Origin: Phaeoceros laevis
Taxonomy: Eukaryota; Anthocerotophyta; Anthocerotopsida; Notothyladales
Length of the DNA: 56,039 bases
Assembly: GCA_049999765.1 (NCBI GenBank)
Contig: JBNGIQ010009040.1
Coordinates: 1 to 56,039 of the forward strand
Direction: 5' to 3'
The position numbers and the translations under genes are program-made. Positions 22,718 through 33,779 of this stretch are shown one piece after another; position 1 is the first letter of the stretch, and the number at the start of each line of letters is the position of its first letter. The notes under the pieces are model-generated. The model was not told the DNA's origin, did no database searches, and worked only from the letters and a program-made list of their open reading frames with translations.

Positions 22718-23504
22718 ATGGCGCGCCTCCATTACGGCGTGACCGCGCGGCAGGTGGCGTACGCGGTGCACGCGGTCGGGGCGGCGGCGTTCGCTCTGGC
22801 CCTCACTTGGTCCCTGCACTACCGGGGCGGGGTGGCCTGGGCTTCCTCCAACAAGGCCCTGGTCTTCAACCTGCACCCGCCTCTCATGGTGGGATTCATC
22901 TTCCTCTTCAGCGAGGCGGTGTTGGCGTTCCGCACTCTCCCCGCGCGGGTGAGCAACAATCAGGCGCGCAAGGCTGTGCACCTCAGTCTGAATCTGCCCG
23001 CGCTGCTCCTGGCTGTGCTGGGAATCTGGGCGGCTTTCCGGTACCACAACGAGAGCAGGCCCCCCATCGACAACATGTACAGCTTGCACGCCTGGCTGGG
23101 CATGGGGGCCGCGGTGCTCTTCGGGGTGCAGTGGCTGGTAGGGTTCCTGGCGTTCTGGTTCCCGGGGGGGACGCACCCGGTGCGGGTGAGCGTGCTGCCC
23201 TGGCACGTTGCGGCGGGGNNNNNNNNNNNNNNNNNNNNNNNNNNNNNNNNNNNNNNNNNNNNNNNNNNNNNNNNNNNNNNNNNNNNNNNNNNNNNNNNNN
23301 NNNNNNNNNNNNNNNNNNCGGGTGGTGAAGCGCTTCGGGTCGGAGGCCATGTTGGCCAACAGCTTGGGAGTGCTGGTGTTTTTCTTGGGGGCGTTGGTGG
23401 TTCTGGCGCTTGCTGTGCCTCGGGAAAAAAGTGGAGAAGATAATCAGGGCAACGGCGGCAGCATCGAAATTCCTGCTGGCGCTGGGAGGAAAGATTCTGT
23501 TTAA
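22718..23504 (+). CDS. Cytochrome b561, transmembrane ascorbate-dependent (ferri)reductase; interrupted by assembly gap
   Basis: The first 167 residues are clear. The start MARLHYGVTARQVAYAVHAV is followed by membrane helices (AAFALALTWSL, VFNLHPPLMVGFIFLFSEAV, NLPALLLAVLGIWAAF, MGAAVLFGVQWLVGFLAFWF). The four heme-binding histidines are present at about residues 53, 87, 123 and 162, matching the spacing of the two heme sites in the family. A run of 100 N then hides part of helix 5. After the gap the frame resumes with RFGSEAMLANSLGVLVFFLG and ends at 23504. CYB561 proteins pass electrons from ascorbate across the tonoplast or plasma membrane. The frame changes across the N run because its length is only a placeholder; about 30 residues would complete a normal protein. 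Third codon positions are strongly G/C, unlike most neighbours. Confidence 0.92.
23219..23318. other. Assembly gap of 100 N inside the cytochrome b561 gene
   Basis: Exactly 100 N, the usual placeholder for unknown size. It falls in the most GC-rich coding stretch of the window, which may have blocked sequencing. Confidence 0.98.
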
Positions 23505-23980
23505 ATTCATCCAATTTGAAGGAATTGAATCCCACATTCACTCTTGCAAGCAAGCTTGCAAGCTTATTGATCAGCAACGGAAGGAGCGGAAGATTCAACC
23601 CCAGCTATTGATGAAAGTTCTCTGGGGAACCCGGAGTGGTAATTGTGTATATCAGACACTGAGCGAGCACTGCTGCTAACTATAGCTAGGACAATGCAAC
23701 TTTGTAGACAATTTGGTGGTAGGCAGTTTTTTCCCAGACCTCAGCATCGATGGCAGATTTTGTGCACTCTCCTGCAGTAGATGCAGCTTAAATTTCGGAT
23801 CGGCTTTTCTGGTGTAGTAGACTATCTCTGTGTGATTAGGTGGAAGTCTCTTGTAGACTATCTTTGTGTGTTTGAGGCCGCGCCCACTCGAGAGCAGAAT
23901 TTAGGTGAAGTTTTCCTCGTCTTCCTGAAGTGTCCTTGCCACATTTGGTATTTTGCAACGTTTTGTAAGAACAAAGGAAC

Positions 23981-24150
23981 ACGGAATTGCAGTGGGAACT
24001 GTGCAGTCAATCCTCTCTCGAGTTGGTGTAAGCACGGAATTGCAGTGGGAAATGAGCAGTCAATCCTCACTCGAGTGGGTGTACGAACAAAACTGCACGG
24101 AATTGCTGTGGGAAATGTGCAGTCAGTTCTTACTGGAGTTGGCGTTCACA
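23981..24150. repeat. Minisatellite, three copies of a 53-63 bp unit
   Basis: Units start with acggaattgc(a/t)gtggga at 23981, 24034 and 24097 and share 'gtgcagtcaatcctc..cgagt(t/g)ggtgt'. The third unit is longer and more diverged. Confidence 0.85.
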
Positions 24151-25351
24151 CCGGTGACATGGTCGCCTCTTCTTCAAGTAGAGAAAAGCCCCAACGGCTT
24201 TGCTAAACCCTCAGGCTGGCTAATGGAAGAAAGGGTCAAGCAAGGGCCCGGCAGATCTACGTGCGTAGCCTAGCGCTCAACATTCCTGCGTGAATTCATG
24301 TTCATGCTCAGTCAGGACTTGCCCCAATCTAGCTTCAACAGGGCAGGGCGCGCCTTGCCTCACTGGCCGCATCGATAGGCCACGTGAATTTCGCCGGGCG
24401 CGAGATCAAGCTCCCACGCGCAGCTCGCCGCCATAGCTAGGCTAGCATTTGGCAGGACAGTCCGCGCCGTGAGGCACTACCGTACTAGAAAATCGCTAAC
24501 CGTAACGCAGCCGTAATATAACTAGCCAGGACCGTCGTCATACCACTCGTCCGGGATTGTGTTTTTGTCCGGTGATCCTGCTAGTGGACATATAGTTGTC
24601 CGTGGATGCTGTGCGTTGAAGCCATGAAAAACCCTAAACCCTCGCCACTTAGCATGGCTGTCTCCAGACTCTTCACGAGGCTGCACCTGTGCTGTGTAAG
24701 TTAGACGTGAGCATATTATTACTGAGCAAATCACGCGGCGGGACAGGAAACCCTTTGTCCACCAGGTGGTTCGCGGCACGGACGACGAGTGCTCGGGAAG
24801 GACTCACGGACAGTCCGATTAATTATTCCGTATCGAAGTCTCCATGTTTCTATTACTTTCTAACCCTTACCAATCGGTTCATGTGGGCTTGCCATGTTTT
24901 TAACCAGTAAAAATTTTACACCTCAAAATTATCGGTTACAAAATTACGAATCGATAAATTTCTAGTCAATTTGTTTGATAAATTAATTATACATAGAAAT
25001 ACTTACAAGCAAATAACCCATAAGCCTGAGAATCGAATCCACACTCCTAAAAAGCATAGGGTTTCTAGGGCTTGTGTTTTTGGTACAAGCATAAGTCCTC
25101 AAGCTCATACTCCAAGTCCCATAAGTGCTGAAACTCATACACGACCACAAGTCCCCTCCTCAAAGCAATATCTAGATTATTGTTCTTCGGGTCAATCCCG
25201 GAGGATCATCATCAATCATCATCATCACCACACATCCCTACTATACATACTTTAATGATAATAAGTACTAGCAAGCTTGATAACTAGCAACTAGTTTCTA
25301 ACCTGGTACTTGGCTCCAATTTAAGCAGCCTTCTCAATAGTACTATACATG

Positions 25352-25640
25352 TTATTTTTATTAGCTCCAATTTAACCAGCTGGTGAAAAATCTACACACT
25401 TCTTACATAGCCGGTTATAGCTACATGCTCGATTCCCATGTGGAGTCGACTAGCATGACCTTTCTACTACTACTACTATGCTAAAAAATTCTCCTCTTGC
25501 GCTAGTCTAGGTACTCTTTATAGTAGTATATATGTTATTTTTATTGGCTCCAATTTAAGCAGCCGGTGAGGAACCTACACACTTCTTACATAGCCGGTTA
25601 TAGCTACATGCTAAAAAATTCTCCTCCTGCGCTAGTCTTG
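25352..25640. repeat. Direct duplication with a 55-bp length difference
   Basis: 'ttatttttattagctccaat' at 25352 recurs at 25537 (offset 185) and continues through 'acttcttacatagccggtta'. The following 'ctaaaaaattctcctc' block at 25481 recurs at 25611 (offset 130). One copy has therefore gained or lost about 55 bp containing a (CTA)n run. Confidence 0.85.
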
Positions 25641-26904
25641 GTCGAGCCAGGGTGTGTTACACTGTTTGCTTGTTCCTCCATAGCAATGCGGGCTACCCTG
25701 CGGACGAGACAATCAATCAAACAGTCTTAGAATATTTCTTTCATGTAACTAATATCTAACATTATAATAGCTAGATAATAGTCTTCTGGCCGGACCTAAC
25801 CACAAACTTAAGGGGTCCTTCACTTTCCTAAGTCAAAGCACTAAAACAGACATGCTCGGCTTGCTCAATATGTGTGGATTCTATCGTGGAGGATATCTGA
25901 TCAATAATATTGAATACTTGTGAAATTTGTATCGGATTCTACTTTAAACTCTTTGTTTCAAAGTCTCCTTAGAATATATCATGAATATCTATACAGCGCA
26001 AGATTTCAAGATTATAAAACATACAAAAAAAAGCCTGGATGAAGAACTGGATCATTGTATGCGATTCGAGCGGTCCAGGTCATGTTTTGCCCCAAGTGTT
26101 TGTGATCTTGTCTCATCCGGATAAGATGCCTGAAGGTACAAGTGACACAACGGTGGTAGAATGAGCCAAGCTAAAACTAACAAGGGTTGAGAAGGACTTT
26201 GCTGGGCTTCTCAACATCTCGTCACAAGTTTTTGCTCATAACTCATCCTTTGCAGCCAGTGTTACTCCTGTATTGAATACAGTTTTTCAACTTTTTGAAG
26301 ACCTATTTTCCAAAAAGTTGAAAGTAGTGCCATGACCATGTACTCTTATGAGCAGTGTTTTGGAGCAATGGAGGTCATAGAATCTTGCTAGGCTCATGAT
26401 GCCGTTGCAAGAGTTCGATGACCTTTGTTTCAAAGAAGTGCCTAAGCTTGGGAAGTTTGGGAAGCAGAACGGACCAGCTAACCAGATCTTTGAGGCAATT
26501 CCTTCCTATCTGCATATTGTTGGAACCATCATGTTTTTCAAGAAAGTGAAAATTGTGGATCCCAACTGAGTGAGTCACATCTTTTTGGGAAAATTTTTCC
26601 CGTGTGGTTTCTGTGAAACTTCCCCCCTTGTAAGTAGGTATCCTCCACTCAAGAGGTGTTGCCACCATTGTTGCCTCTTCGCACCACGTTTCCACTTCAA
26701 GTCGGTATATGGGTAACGAAACTGGCTAAACCAATGCTTAGCGATTCAAATGACCCTTCCACCTTGATCTCCCACTTACTCTTGCCATGATTGATGGGTA
26801 CATTGCCCTTCAAAATACATCGGCGAGCAGGACAGAGAGGATGTGCTAGAACATGCATGACAACACCGTTCTCCTCGGATCTACAGAGTGCATGCTGCTC
26901 TTCC

Positions 26905-27276
26905 GAAGCCTCCAACTTCATAATAAAGCTGTTTTTTCCCCTCTGAAGCGATTGCAATCGTAAGGCGGATGAAACATGGGACTGCGGAAAAATGCCCAAA
27001 GCATCTAATATTTTCACTAGCAGTTCACGAAGCCTCCAACTTCATAATAAAGCTGTTTTTTCCCCTCTGAAGCGATTGCAATCGTAAGGCGAATGAAACA
27101 TGGGACTGCGGAAAAATGCCCAAAGCATCTAATATTTTCACTAGCAGTTCACGAAGCCTCCAACTTCATAATAAAGCTGTTTTTTCCCCTTTGAAGCGAT
27201 TACAATCGGAAGGCGGATAAAACATGGGACTGCGGAAGGATGCCCAAAGCATCTAATATTTTCACTAGCAGTTCAG
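26905..27276. repeat. Three tandem copies of a 124-bp unit
   Basis: Units start 'gaagcctccaacttcataat' at 26905, 27029 and 27153 and end '..ctagcagttca'. Copies 1 and 2 are almost identical; copy 3 has about ten changes. Confidence 0.95.
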
Positions 27277-27689
27277 GATGAATAAGCTGTAGATTGATTC
27301 TTGACCAGCCATGATCCACCTTGTCTACCCATTCTTGAAGTTCCACTATCTCATCAAGCGAGCATACTGAGAGTCGTATAATAGGCTTGGACCGCAGCTC
27401 CTGAAATCCCCCCTGTCGTAAAAACTGGCCATCAGGTATGTATCCTCTGATAAGCTCCTACAACGCAATCCTACGTTTTGGGTTGAGTGAATACCACTTC
27501 AATATTGTTTTCATGTCAAATTGAATCAATATCGATGTATCACTGTGTCAAACAAGTGGACAAAAGCAGGTAAAATAGAGATGAATAAGTGTTGAAACAA
27601 TATTTGTTTGCTCCTGAAACAAGCTCCCAAAATGGAAGCTTTCTTAAATGTGATGAAACTAATGGAACCGTGTCAACCTTCTCAAATAC

Positions 27690-27733
27690 TATCACATCAC
27701 ATCACATCACATCACATCACTATCACATCACCT
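27690..27733. repeat. (ATCAC)n microsatellite
   Basis: About six uninterrupted pentamer units (atcacatcac..) followed by a broken unit. Confidence 0.95.
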
Positions 27734-27948
27734 CATTTTAAAGTCAAAACATGATGAAAAGGATGTTCATAAATTTCAGCATAAATAATTTTTGGTTAGC
27801 GTAACAATATAAAAAAGTACATTTAACTCAACATTAAGATGATGGTGCATTATTTACTCAATTATACTATGTACTTTGATGTGCAATGTTATTATTTTTG
27901 TTTCTAACACTATCTCTTCATGAATTCATCACTGAATTGTGAACTAAT

Positions 27949-28084
27949 TATTGATGAGTCAAGGACCTATCTTGCATTAATTCTGTACTCCGTTATTAAT
28001 TTATTTTTCATAAATTATTGACGAGTCAAGGACCTATCCTGCATCAATTCTGTACTCCGTTGTTAATTTATCTGTCATAAATCA
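27949..28084. repeat. 68-bp tandem duplication
   Basis: 'attgatgagtcaaggaccta' at 27949 recurs as 'attgacgagtcaaggaccta' at 28017, continuing through 'ttctgtactccgtt'. Confidence 0.9.
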
Positions 28085-28107
28085 AAGACGTTTCTCTTCA
28101 CATAAGT

Positions 28108-28571
28108 TTAACCCTTAAACGTCCAGGCGTTTCGAACTTTAAGCAACGGTGCAAAAGCTACGACGGGATTCCGAGCCAGAGCTGGTCCTGCTCCCGGCTC
28201 CAACTCCGGGTCTCGCTCCCAACTCCAACTCCCGGCTCCAACTCCGGGTCCCGCTCCCGGCTACCGAGCCTGCATAACCGAGCCTAAATAAAGAAACGAG
28301 CCGCGACACCTTTTTAGGCTTGGCAGGATGAATCTTGGGTCACCCCCTGCAGTTATCATTGCGGTTAAAAAATAAACGCTATTTACACATAGTTAACTAT
28401 AGTTAATGGTAATTTAACCATGTGTCAGAGACAGGATTCGAACCCCTGGGCCAAGATTGGGTATATACTGTTTTTGCGGATTAAAAAATAAAAATACATG
28501 CCAAATAGGTAAGAAACCTTCCACGGCCCCCTAACTAACCATTTTTGGTTAGTTGGGCGTTTAAGGGTTAA
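28108..28571. mobile_element. Non-autonomous TTAA-flanked MITE-like element (piggyBac-like ends)
   Basis: The element is bounded by TTAA on both sides (28108-28111 and 28568-28571). Inside these lie terminal inverted repeats: left CCCTTAAACGTCCA, right (reverse complement) CCCTTAAACGCCCA. A TTAA target duplication with CCC-starting ends is the known signature of piggyBac-superfamily elements. The 456-bp interior has no ORF and contains a tRNA-like B box on the minus strand. The superfamily assignment is inference from ends only. Confidence 0.65.
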
Positions 28572-28663
28572 GGCCTATCATTGTTGTAGATTTGTTAAGT
28601 CATTGCTGCAAAATTGTAATGATATTGACATAGTGCTCAAGGAGCACTGAAATCTAAATTGCC

Positions 28664-28966
28664 TTAACCCTTAAGCGCCCAAGCGTGTAAACCCCCGTTA
28701 CTTTTCGCAGCTTCACTCTCCCGGGCCACCGATCCTATAGCGGGTACTAGTTGGGCCCGTTATATTTTGTGGCCTTTTTTTTGTCCGGTTGGGAGCCTCA
28801 AAGTACGGACTTCCCTATACAGTTGGATAGAGCTCAATGCGTCTATCTAACCATATAAAATTTTAATAATTTTAAAAACATTGTATGTGTAATTATTTTC
28901 AGAATCGTGGGCAAGGACAGAACATGACACATATGCCATGTGGCCTGTGGGGTCATTAAGGGTTAA
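28664..28966. mobile_element. Second TTAA-flanked MITE-like element, diverged ends
   Basis: TTAA at 28664 is followed by CCCTTAAGCGCCCA. The far end, read in reverse complement, is CCCTTAATGACCCC next to TTAA at 28963-28966. It lies 92 bp from the first element and has no coding capacity. It shares only the outer 7 bp exactly between its ends, so confidence is lower. Confidence 0.55.
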
Positions 28967-29176
28967 CTTGAAGACCTTTAGAAGTGACATTGACTAGTCT
29001 TTGAGACTAAGGCTAAGACGAAAAGATTGGCATCATAGTCTATGGCTACATACGCCTAATGAATAATAATAACAGTAATAATGCTAAAAAGAAACTACTT
29101 GGGCACAATAGGGATGGGGCAATAGTGTATCCTTTGGTTCTTTTAGAAAAAGATCGCCTTTAAAAAGCATATCAGT

Positions 29177-29445
29177 GATTTTCCTTACCCTACTACCATG
29201 AAGGCAAGGGATTAACCCCTACCCTCAGCGATTTTCCTTACCCTACTACCCTGAAGGCAAGGGATTAACCCCTGCCCTCAACGATTTTCGTTACCCTACT
29301 ACCTTGAAGGCAAGGGATTAACCCATGCCCTCAACGATTTTCGTTACCCTACTACCCTGAAGGCAAGGGATTNNNNNNNNNNTGCCCTCAACGATTTTCG
29401 TTACCCTACTACCCTGAAGGCAAGGGATTACCCCTGCCCTCAGCC
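29177..29445. repeat. 53-bp minisatellite, five copies, interrupted by a 10-N gap
   Basis: Units 'gattttc(c/g)ttaccctacta' start at 29177, 29230, 29283, 29336 and 29393. The 10 Ns at 29373-29382 sit inside unit 4, so the true copy number is unknown. Confidence 0.95.
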
Positions 29446-29641
29446 TTGTTCTACCTATGCCCTGCCCTAAAATCACTTACATTGGCAAACAATGCGTTTA
29501 CATACACTGCCATACATTCACGTTACATACTTTTGAGAAGCACCGTCTGTCTTCTTTCATAGGAAGTCTATACAGGTGCACCATGTGCAACACTGCTGAA
29601 TAGTAAGTAAGAACGTAAGAACGATCAAATTCCTAAGAAAC

Positions 29642-29931
29642 CATGAAATACTTACTACTTAGGCCTCAAGAAAGTCATGAAATACTTACTACTTAGGCCT
29701 CAAGAAAGTATAAAGTGACTCGATATTGATTAATTAGGCTCATCACACCTCTCCTTCTATTAGTTTTTTATACCTTGGATAGAGCACGATGCGCTATATC
29801 CAATGATGTAAAAAAAGGGGACCCAACTTCCTCAAAAGGCTAAGTCGCGTGAAAATAACACCTTTTTCCAAGTTTTCAATCCCTTGGGCCTCAATAACAC
29901 CTTTTTCCAAGTTTTCAATCCCTTGGGCCTC
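29642..29931. repeat. Two short tandem duplications (34 bp and 39 bp units)
   Basis: 'catgaaatacttactactta' at 29642 and 29676, and 'aataacacctttttccaagt' at 29854 and 29893, each present twice in tandem. Confidence 0.85.
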
Positions 29932-31194
29932 AACCCCTTCGTCTTCAACCCGTTGGGGTGGAGGATTGAAGGTTATTGATTTAGCCGCAAATAAAATTTT
30001 TAAATGCAAAATGGATGTTTGAGCTAAAAATACCTCACACAAAGATAGACTGCTAATTGTGGGTTACCACAAATTCAAATAAACCAATACACATATTAAA
30101 ACATGGAAGGAAGAAGGAACAAAAACATAATGAACGTATAAAGAAGATTGCATCACATGTGGATTGACTGCGTTCTGCAAAATTCTCAAATCCAAATAAA
30201 ATTGAAAATATGGGACAAAATCAAATACAGTAACCTATCATAACAGAAATATACCATAGTTAAAATACAGGGAAATATCTCCTCAAAAAATAAAGGGACA
30301 TGTAGTATACTAATTAGATAGTGGAAAATTGAAATGGAGCAAAAACAAGGAAGACGTGGGATGAAAGTGACGAGTCCAGCGTACCCAGATTTATCGTTTT
30401 CTCGCGTTCTCTGCTGTAAGGCATTCTTTCACAATCCAAGATGAGGCTCATACGAAGGTGGTACCATGCACCAGTTCGTTCCATGGCTGGACGTATGAAA
30501 GCCATAAGCCCTAATTTTCCACGACAGCCATGTCGCATCTGCTAATATGATCTTCTCTATTTTCTGATGACTTTCGCTGCGCGTCGAGTGGATGCCACAC
30601 CAGTTGAAAGAGCTCTCCCTCCATCTTGTGAGTGCCTGCCATAATAATTTGCCTTCCAGGGTGAACACCGACATCGTTCACTGGAGGGAGTGAGTTTTGT
30701 TAGGCAGGGAGTAATGCTCGTTTTATATGTGGAAGACCAGCTATGAGACATGTATGGAGCTTATTGGTACTTGCTACAGTAGCTTGGAGACCTGTAGGTA
30801 CAACATGACGGTGAAGAGCAGTGATGCTGAAAGAAAGCAATAAGTAGCTGACCTTGCTGTTCCTCTCCTGTTATCGCTATGAAATGGGTGCAGCATTCCT
30901 AGCAAGCCTTAAGAAACTCCTCATTCGCGAGCCAAGATGTGCGCCTTGCAAATCCAAACTAGGTGCACCACTTTGTGACACCTATGAAGACAAAATGGCG
31001 GAAATACACCCGGACTCGGCCCTTCTGGCGACCGCTTTGCTGTCTCCTTTGCGACCAAGATGAACCTCGCTACTGGCCTTTTTTTGCTTTTCTACCCGCA
31101 ATGTGTGGAATCCGTGATCGCTAAGGCACAGTACATCTGCTAGTACAAATGGCTCGAGGCACTATCCACACAACACCCGGAATGTACCTGCTCT

Positions 31195-32017
31195 TCACAT
31201 GTCACTCTCAGAGTCCGATGTGGCTTCTTCTTCCTGATGTTGGTTCACCATTTCCTGTTTGAGATTTTCTTCTTTTTCAAACTCTACCGTCAGGCTCTTC
31301 ATGTCTTTGGGCGTTGGGAAGCTGTATCCCTCCCCAAACGCAAGAGTTGATCTCAGAGCCTTCACAAACAGCGGATGTTCAGAAACCTCGAAGGGGATGC
31401 CATGTGCATAGAAACACATAGCCCACTGAGCATCCAGCTCCATCTTCTCTCGGGACCTGTTGCAAGATTCGACTGTCTCCACTGAAAATTCACTTGCTTC
31501 AGATGCTCTCCCCTTGTGCCCTCTTTCTCGTTTGGGAACTTGAGCCCTGCCTGAGTGCTCTTCCTTCTGAGAGAAGAACATGAGAACCTCATTCGGTACC
31601 TTTCGACAAGTTGTGATCCCTCGCTGACCTGTGGATTGCAACATCCTCAGGTTAGGCACACGAGGCCACATGAATCTCAGGTATGCAATCACAGATCTCT
31701 TTAACCAAGTTGCACACTGGTTTCTGTCAGTACCCAAATGCAGCACGCAACCAACAGCACTTGAAATGAGGTACAAATGACATATGGATGTGTTAAACAA
31801 CCTTCCCCTGCAACCTCCAAGGGAGCCTGCACCAATCAAGTTGATACTGTTGATATCATGCAGCCTCACCTGTCAAATGAGCACGGATCCTGGTGGCTCC
31901 GCCTACGAATTCCTTATTGCAGTATAAACACTTGTTCCGCCGAGTGCTGTTCTTTGGAGCGCTGTCAGGTGGATCAAGAGGAATCACATGTTGCCACTCA
32001 TCTCCTCTCCTCCCCAT
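31195..32017 (-). CDS. BED-type zinc finger protein, hAT-transposase-derived, 193 residues
   Basis: Exon 1 (32017-31870) and exon 2 (31628-31195) join in phase across a 241-bp intron (donor ACAG|gtgagg, acceptor CCACAG). Exon 1 encodes a BED finger: DEWQHVIPLDPPDSAPK with NKCLYCNKEFVGGATRIRAH, which the splice completes as LTGQRGITTCRKVPNEV, the usual continuation in plant BED/DUF659 hAT proteins. Exon 2 continues with a charged linker and AQWAMCFYAHGIPFEVSEHP, the start of a DUF659-like region, then ends in an acidic tail (EEEATSDSESDM). The RNase-H-like catalytic core and hAT dimerisation region are absent, so it cannot be a working transposase. It is either a truncated relic or a domesticated DNA-binding protein; the intact frame and splice sites leave the second possible. 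Confidence 0.72.
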
Positions 32018-32679
32018 TCTCCAAATCCCCCAAGCTGGTTTCTGTATCACAAGCAGGTTAGGTTGCTGACCATGGCTAGGGGTACGCCGGCAAACAATGT
32101 GATGTGCGCAGGTACCCCGCCTTCAGATCAGTGCGCAGCGGGGCTGTGAATCATGCCAATCCCCGATTGTGGAGACTCTAGGAGGAGGCTGCGGTGGGGG
32201 ATCTTCTCCGCTGGTGGTGGCGAGAACCCTCCGGCTGAGAAAGGGTGTAAAGCTGATCTACATAAGGTTTTGCCAGCAATGCGCCGCTACATTTCCGAAA
32301 GTGTACGAGTGAACCCCGTTTCATTATAGAAATGCTCTGGACCGACAGGTATTAGGTAGGTTTCACGGTTTCACGGAGGTTATGAGTATAATAACTATTT
32401 GCAACCATCGCCTAAATTTTCACACACAAAATTTCAGAACCACTAAAACGGGTGAATAGGATTTCGTTGCAAATGCTGTCATCGCAGCCACACGCGACAC
32501 ATGGCCTGTTCTACATCCGACACGTGGTCCTCTTCACCTATGACCTATGCAAACGTGCCCTGGGTTTCTGATTACTCGGCCCTACGGCGTCTAAATGCTT
32601 TATACGGTTGCAGTGATATGTCCCTCCTTGCAGTATGCCGTACCTCGTCAATCACAGTAAAACCACCTTGCTTCCTTCC

Positions 32680-32826
32680 CTCTACTCCTCTCAACAAATG
32701 CAGTCTACGACCCCAGTGATGTGTGTTCCTCTAATCCTCTGAACAAATGCAATCTACAACCCCAGTGATGTGTGTTCCTCTAATCCTCTGAACAAATGCA
32801 ATCTACGACCCCAGTGATGTGTGTTT
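32680..32826. repeat. 49-bp tandem repeat, three copies
   Basis: Units contain 'aacaaatgcaatctac(a/g)a' starting at 32693, 32742 and 32791 and 'ccccagtgatgtgtgtt'. Confidence 0.93.
32680..32826. other. No further feature in this minisatellite beyond the repeat
   Basis: The frames that cross the 49-bp repeat are products of the repeat and carry no domain. Confidence 0.4.
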
Positions 32827-33779
32827 ATTGCATTTCAATTCGGGTAAGGTTCGAATTTCGAATGAATCGAATTTCAACCAGGATAAGATTGGATTTGTTT
32901 ATGGTGATTACTGGGTATAAGTGGATGTGTACAAATGTGATTACCGGGTACAAGAGTCAGAGGCACCAGATACACCATGTCCTCGCCTGGGGAAATCATG
33001 TTATCGCTCGAAATCAATCTATCTATACCCTGCCCATATAGGCCACCGCGCACAGGGATCTATCTTGTCAGTCTTGCGACGTATTTCCCGTTATACAGCG
33101 GTACCACTACTGCAGGCATTCCGCAGCAAATCAAACGTGGTTCTCTCTCACATGACCGAGTTTTTGCCCCCCTGACCTTCTGCCTAAACACAGGAGGATA
33201 ACACGCGTTGTTCTTCTTCTCCTCCTACTTCGCTTGCTAGGTGTGTAACAGATGACAAAGCAGCTGAAGCAATATAGACCACCCAGCACCGTCGAGCAGT
33301 AGGGCTGGTATAAGAGGTCTCTTCATGTAAAGAGTCCCAAGTGCATTGCTGATTGCAGTTGGCAAGATGGAAAGAGTTTGGAAGAGCCTCAAGCGTAGTA
33401 TGCTGGGAACTGGTGTCTTTGCCATCCTCATTGAGAAGTCATACTTCAAAAACAAAACAAAACAATTACCATGAGACACCGATCAGTTCACCTATCCAAG
33501 AAATAACTAGGCAGTGCACCTCCGAGCATATCCAACTTATCAACTCACCTTACCCTGAAGATACAGGTCAGCGAAACGGCACTTTTAGAGTTGTCTTACA
33601 TCTCAGATCAGTACAGGCATTCCTCACAAAATCTGAGACAAATAGGAGTTGGTTTGTGCTTGTTGAGCCTTTCCATGCGCAGCAGCAGTAAATCTGGTGC
33701 ACGATCCAAGCTGTCCCCTGTCCAGTCTTCACAGTGCAAGGTAGTGGCCTACGTAGGTGGTAGCTGCTCCTTACTTCCC

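Larger units (their letters stand above)
24151..31194. other. Gene-poor, repeat-rich stretch
   Basis: Apart from the repeats and MITE-like elements listed separately, I find no supported gene. Minus-strand frames of about 106 codons each at 26375-26695 and 26697-27017 are in different phases and could be a decayed element ORF. Frames at 30314-30751 overlap each other in two phases. None shows a domain I recognise. Confidence 0.55.
32018..33779. other. Intergenic, contains a 49-bp minisatellite
   Basis: No supported gene. Bases 33237-33779 are the 3' flank of the DYW PPR gene and may include 3' UTR. Confidence 0.5.

Noticed and set aside
22571-23598. Minus-strand and alternative frames crossing the cytochrome b561 gene
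   Set aside because: They span the N run only because N is read as X, and they are antisense to a clear membrane protein.
26375-27017. Two adjacent minus-strand frames of 106 residues as a gene
   Set aside because: Different phases, partly inside a 124-bp tandem repeat, no recognisable domain. At most a decayed element.
26905-27276. Tandem repeat as a CRISPR-like array
   Set aside because: Units are contiguous with no unique spacers, and the genome is eukaryotic.
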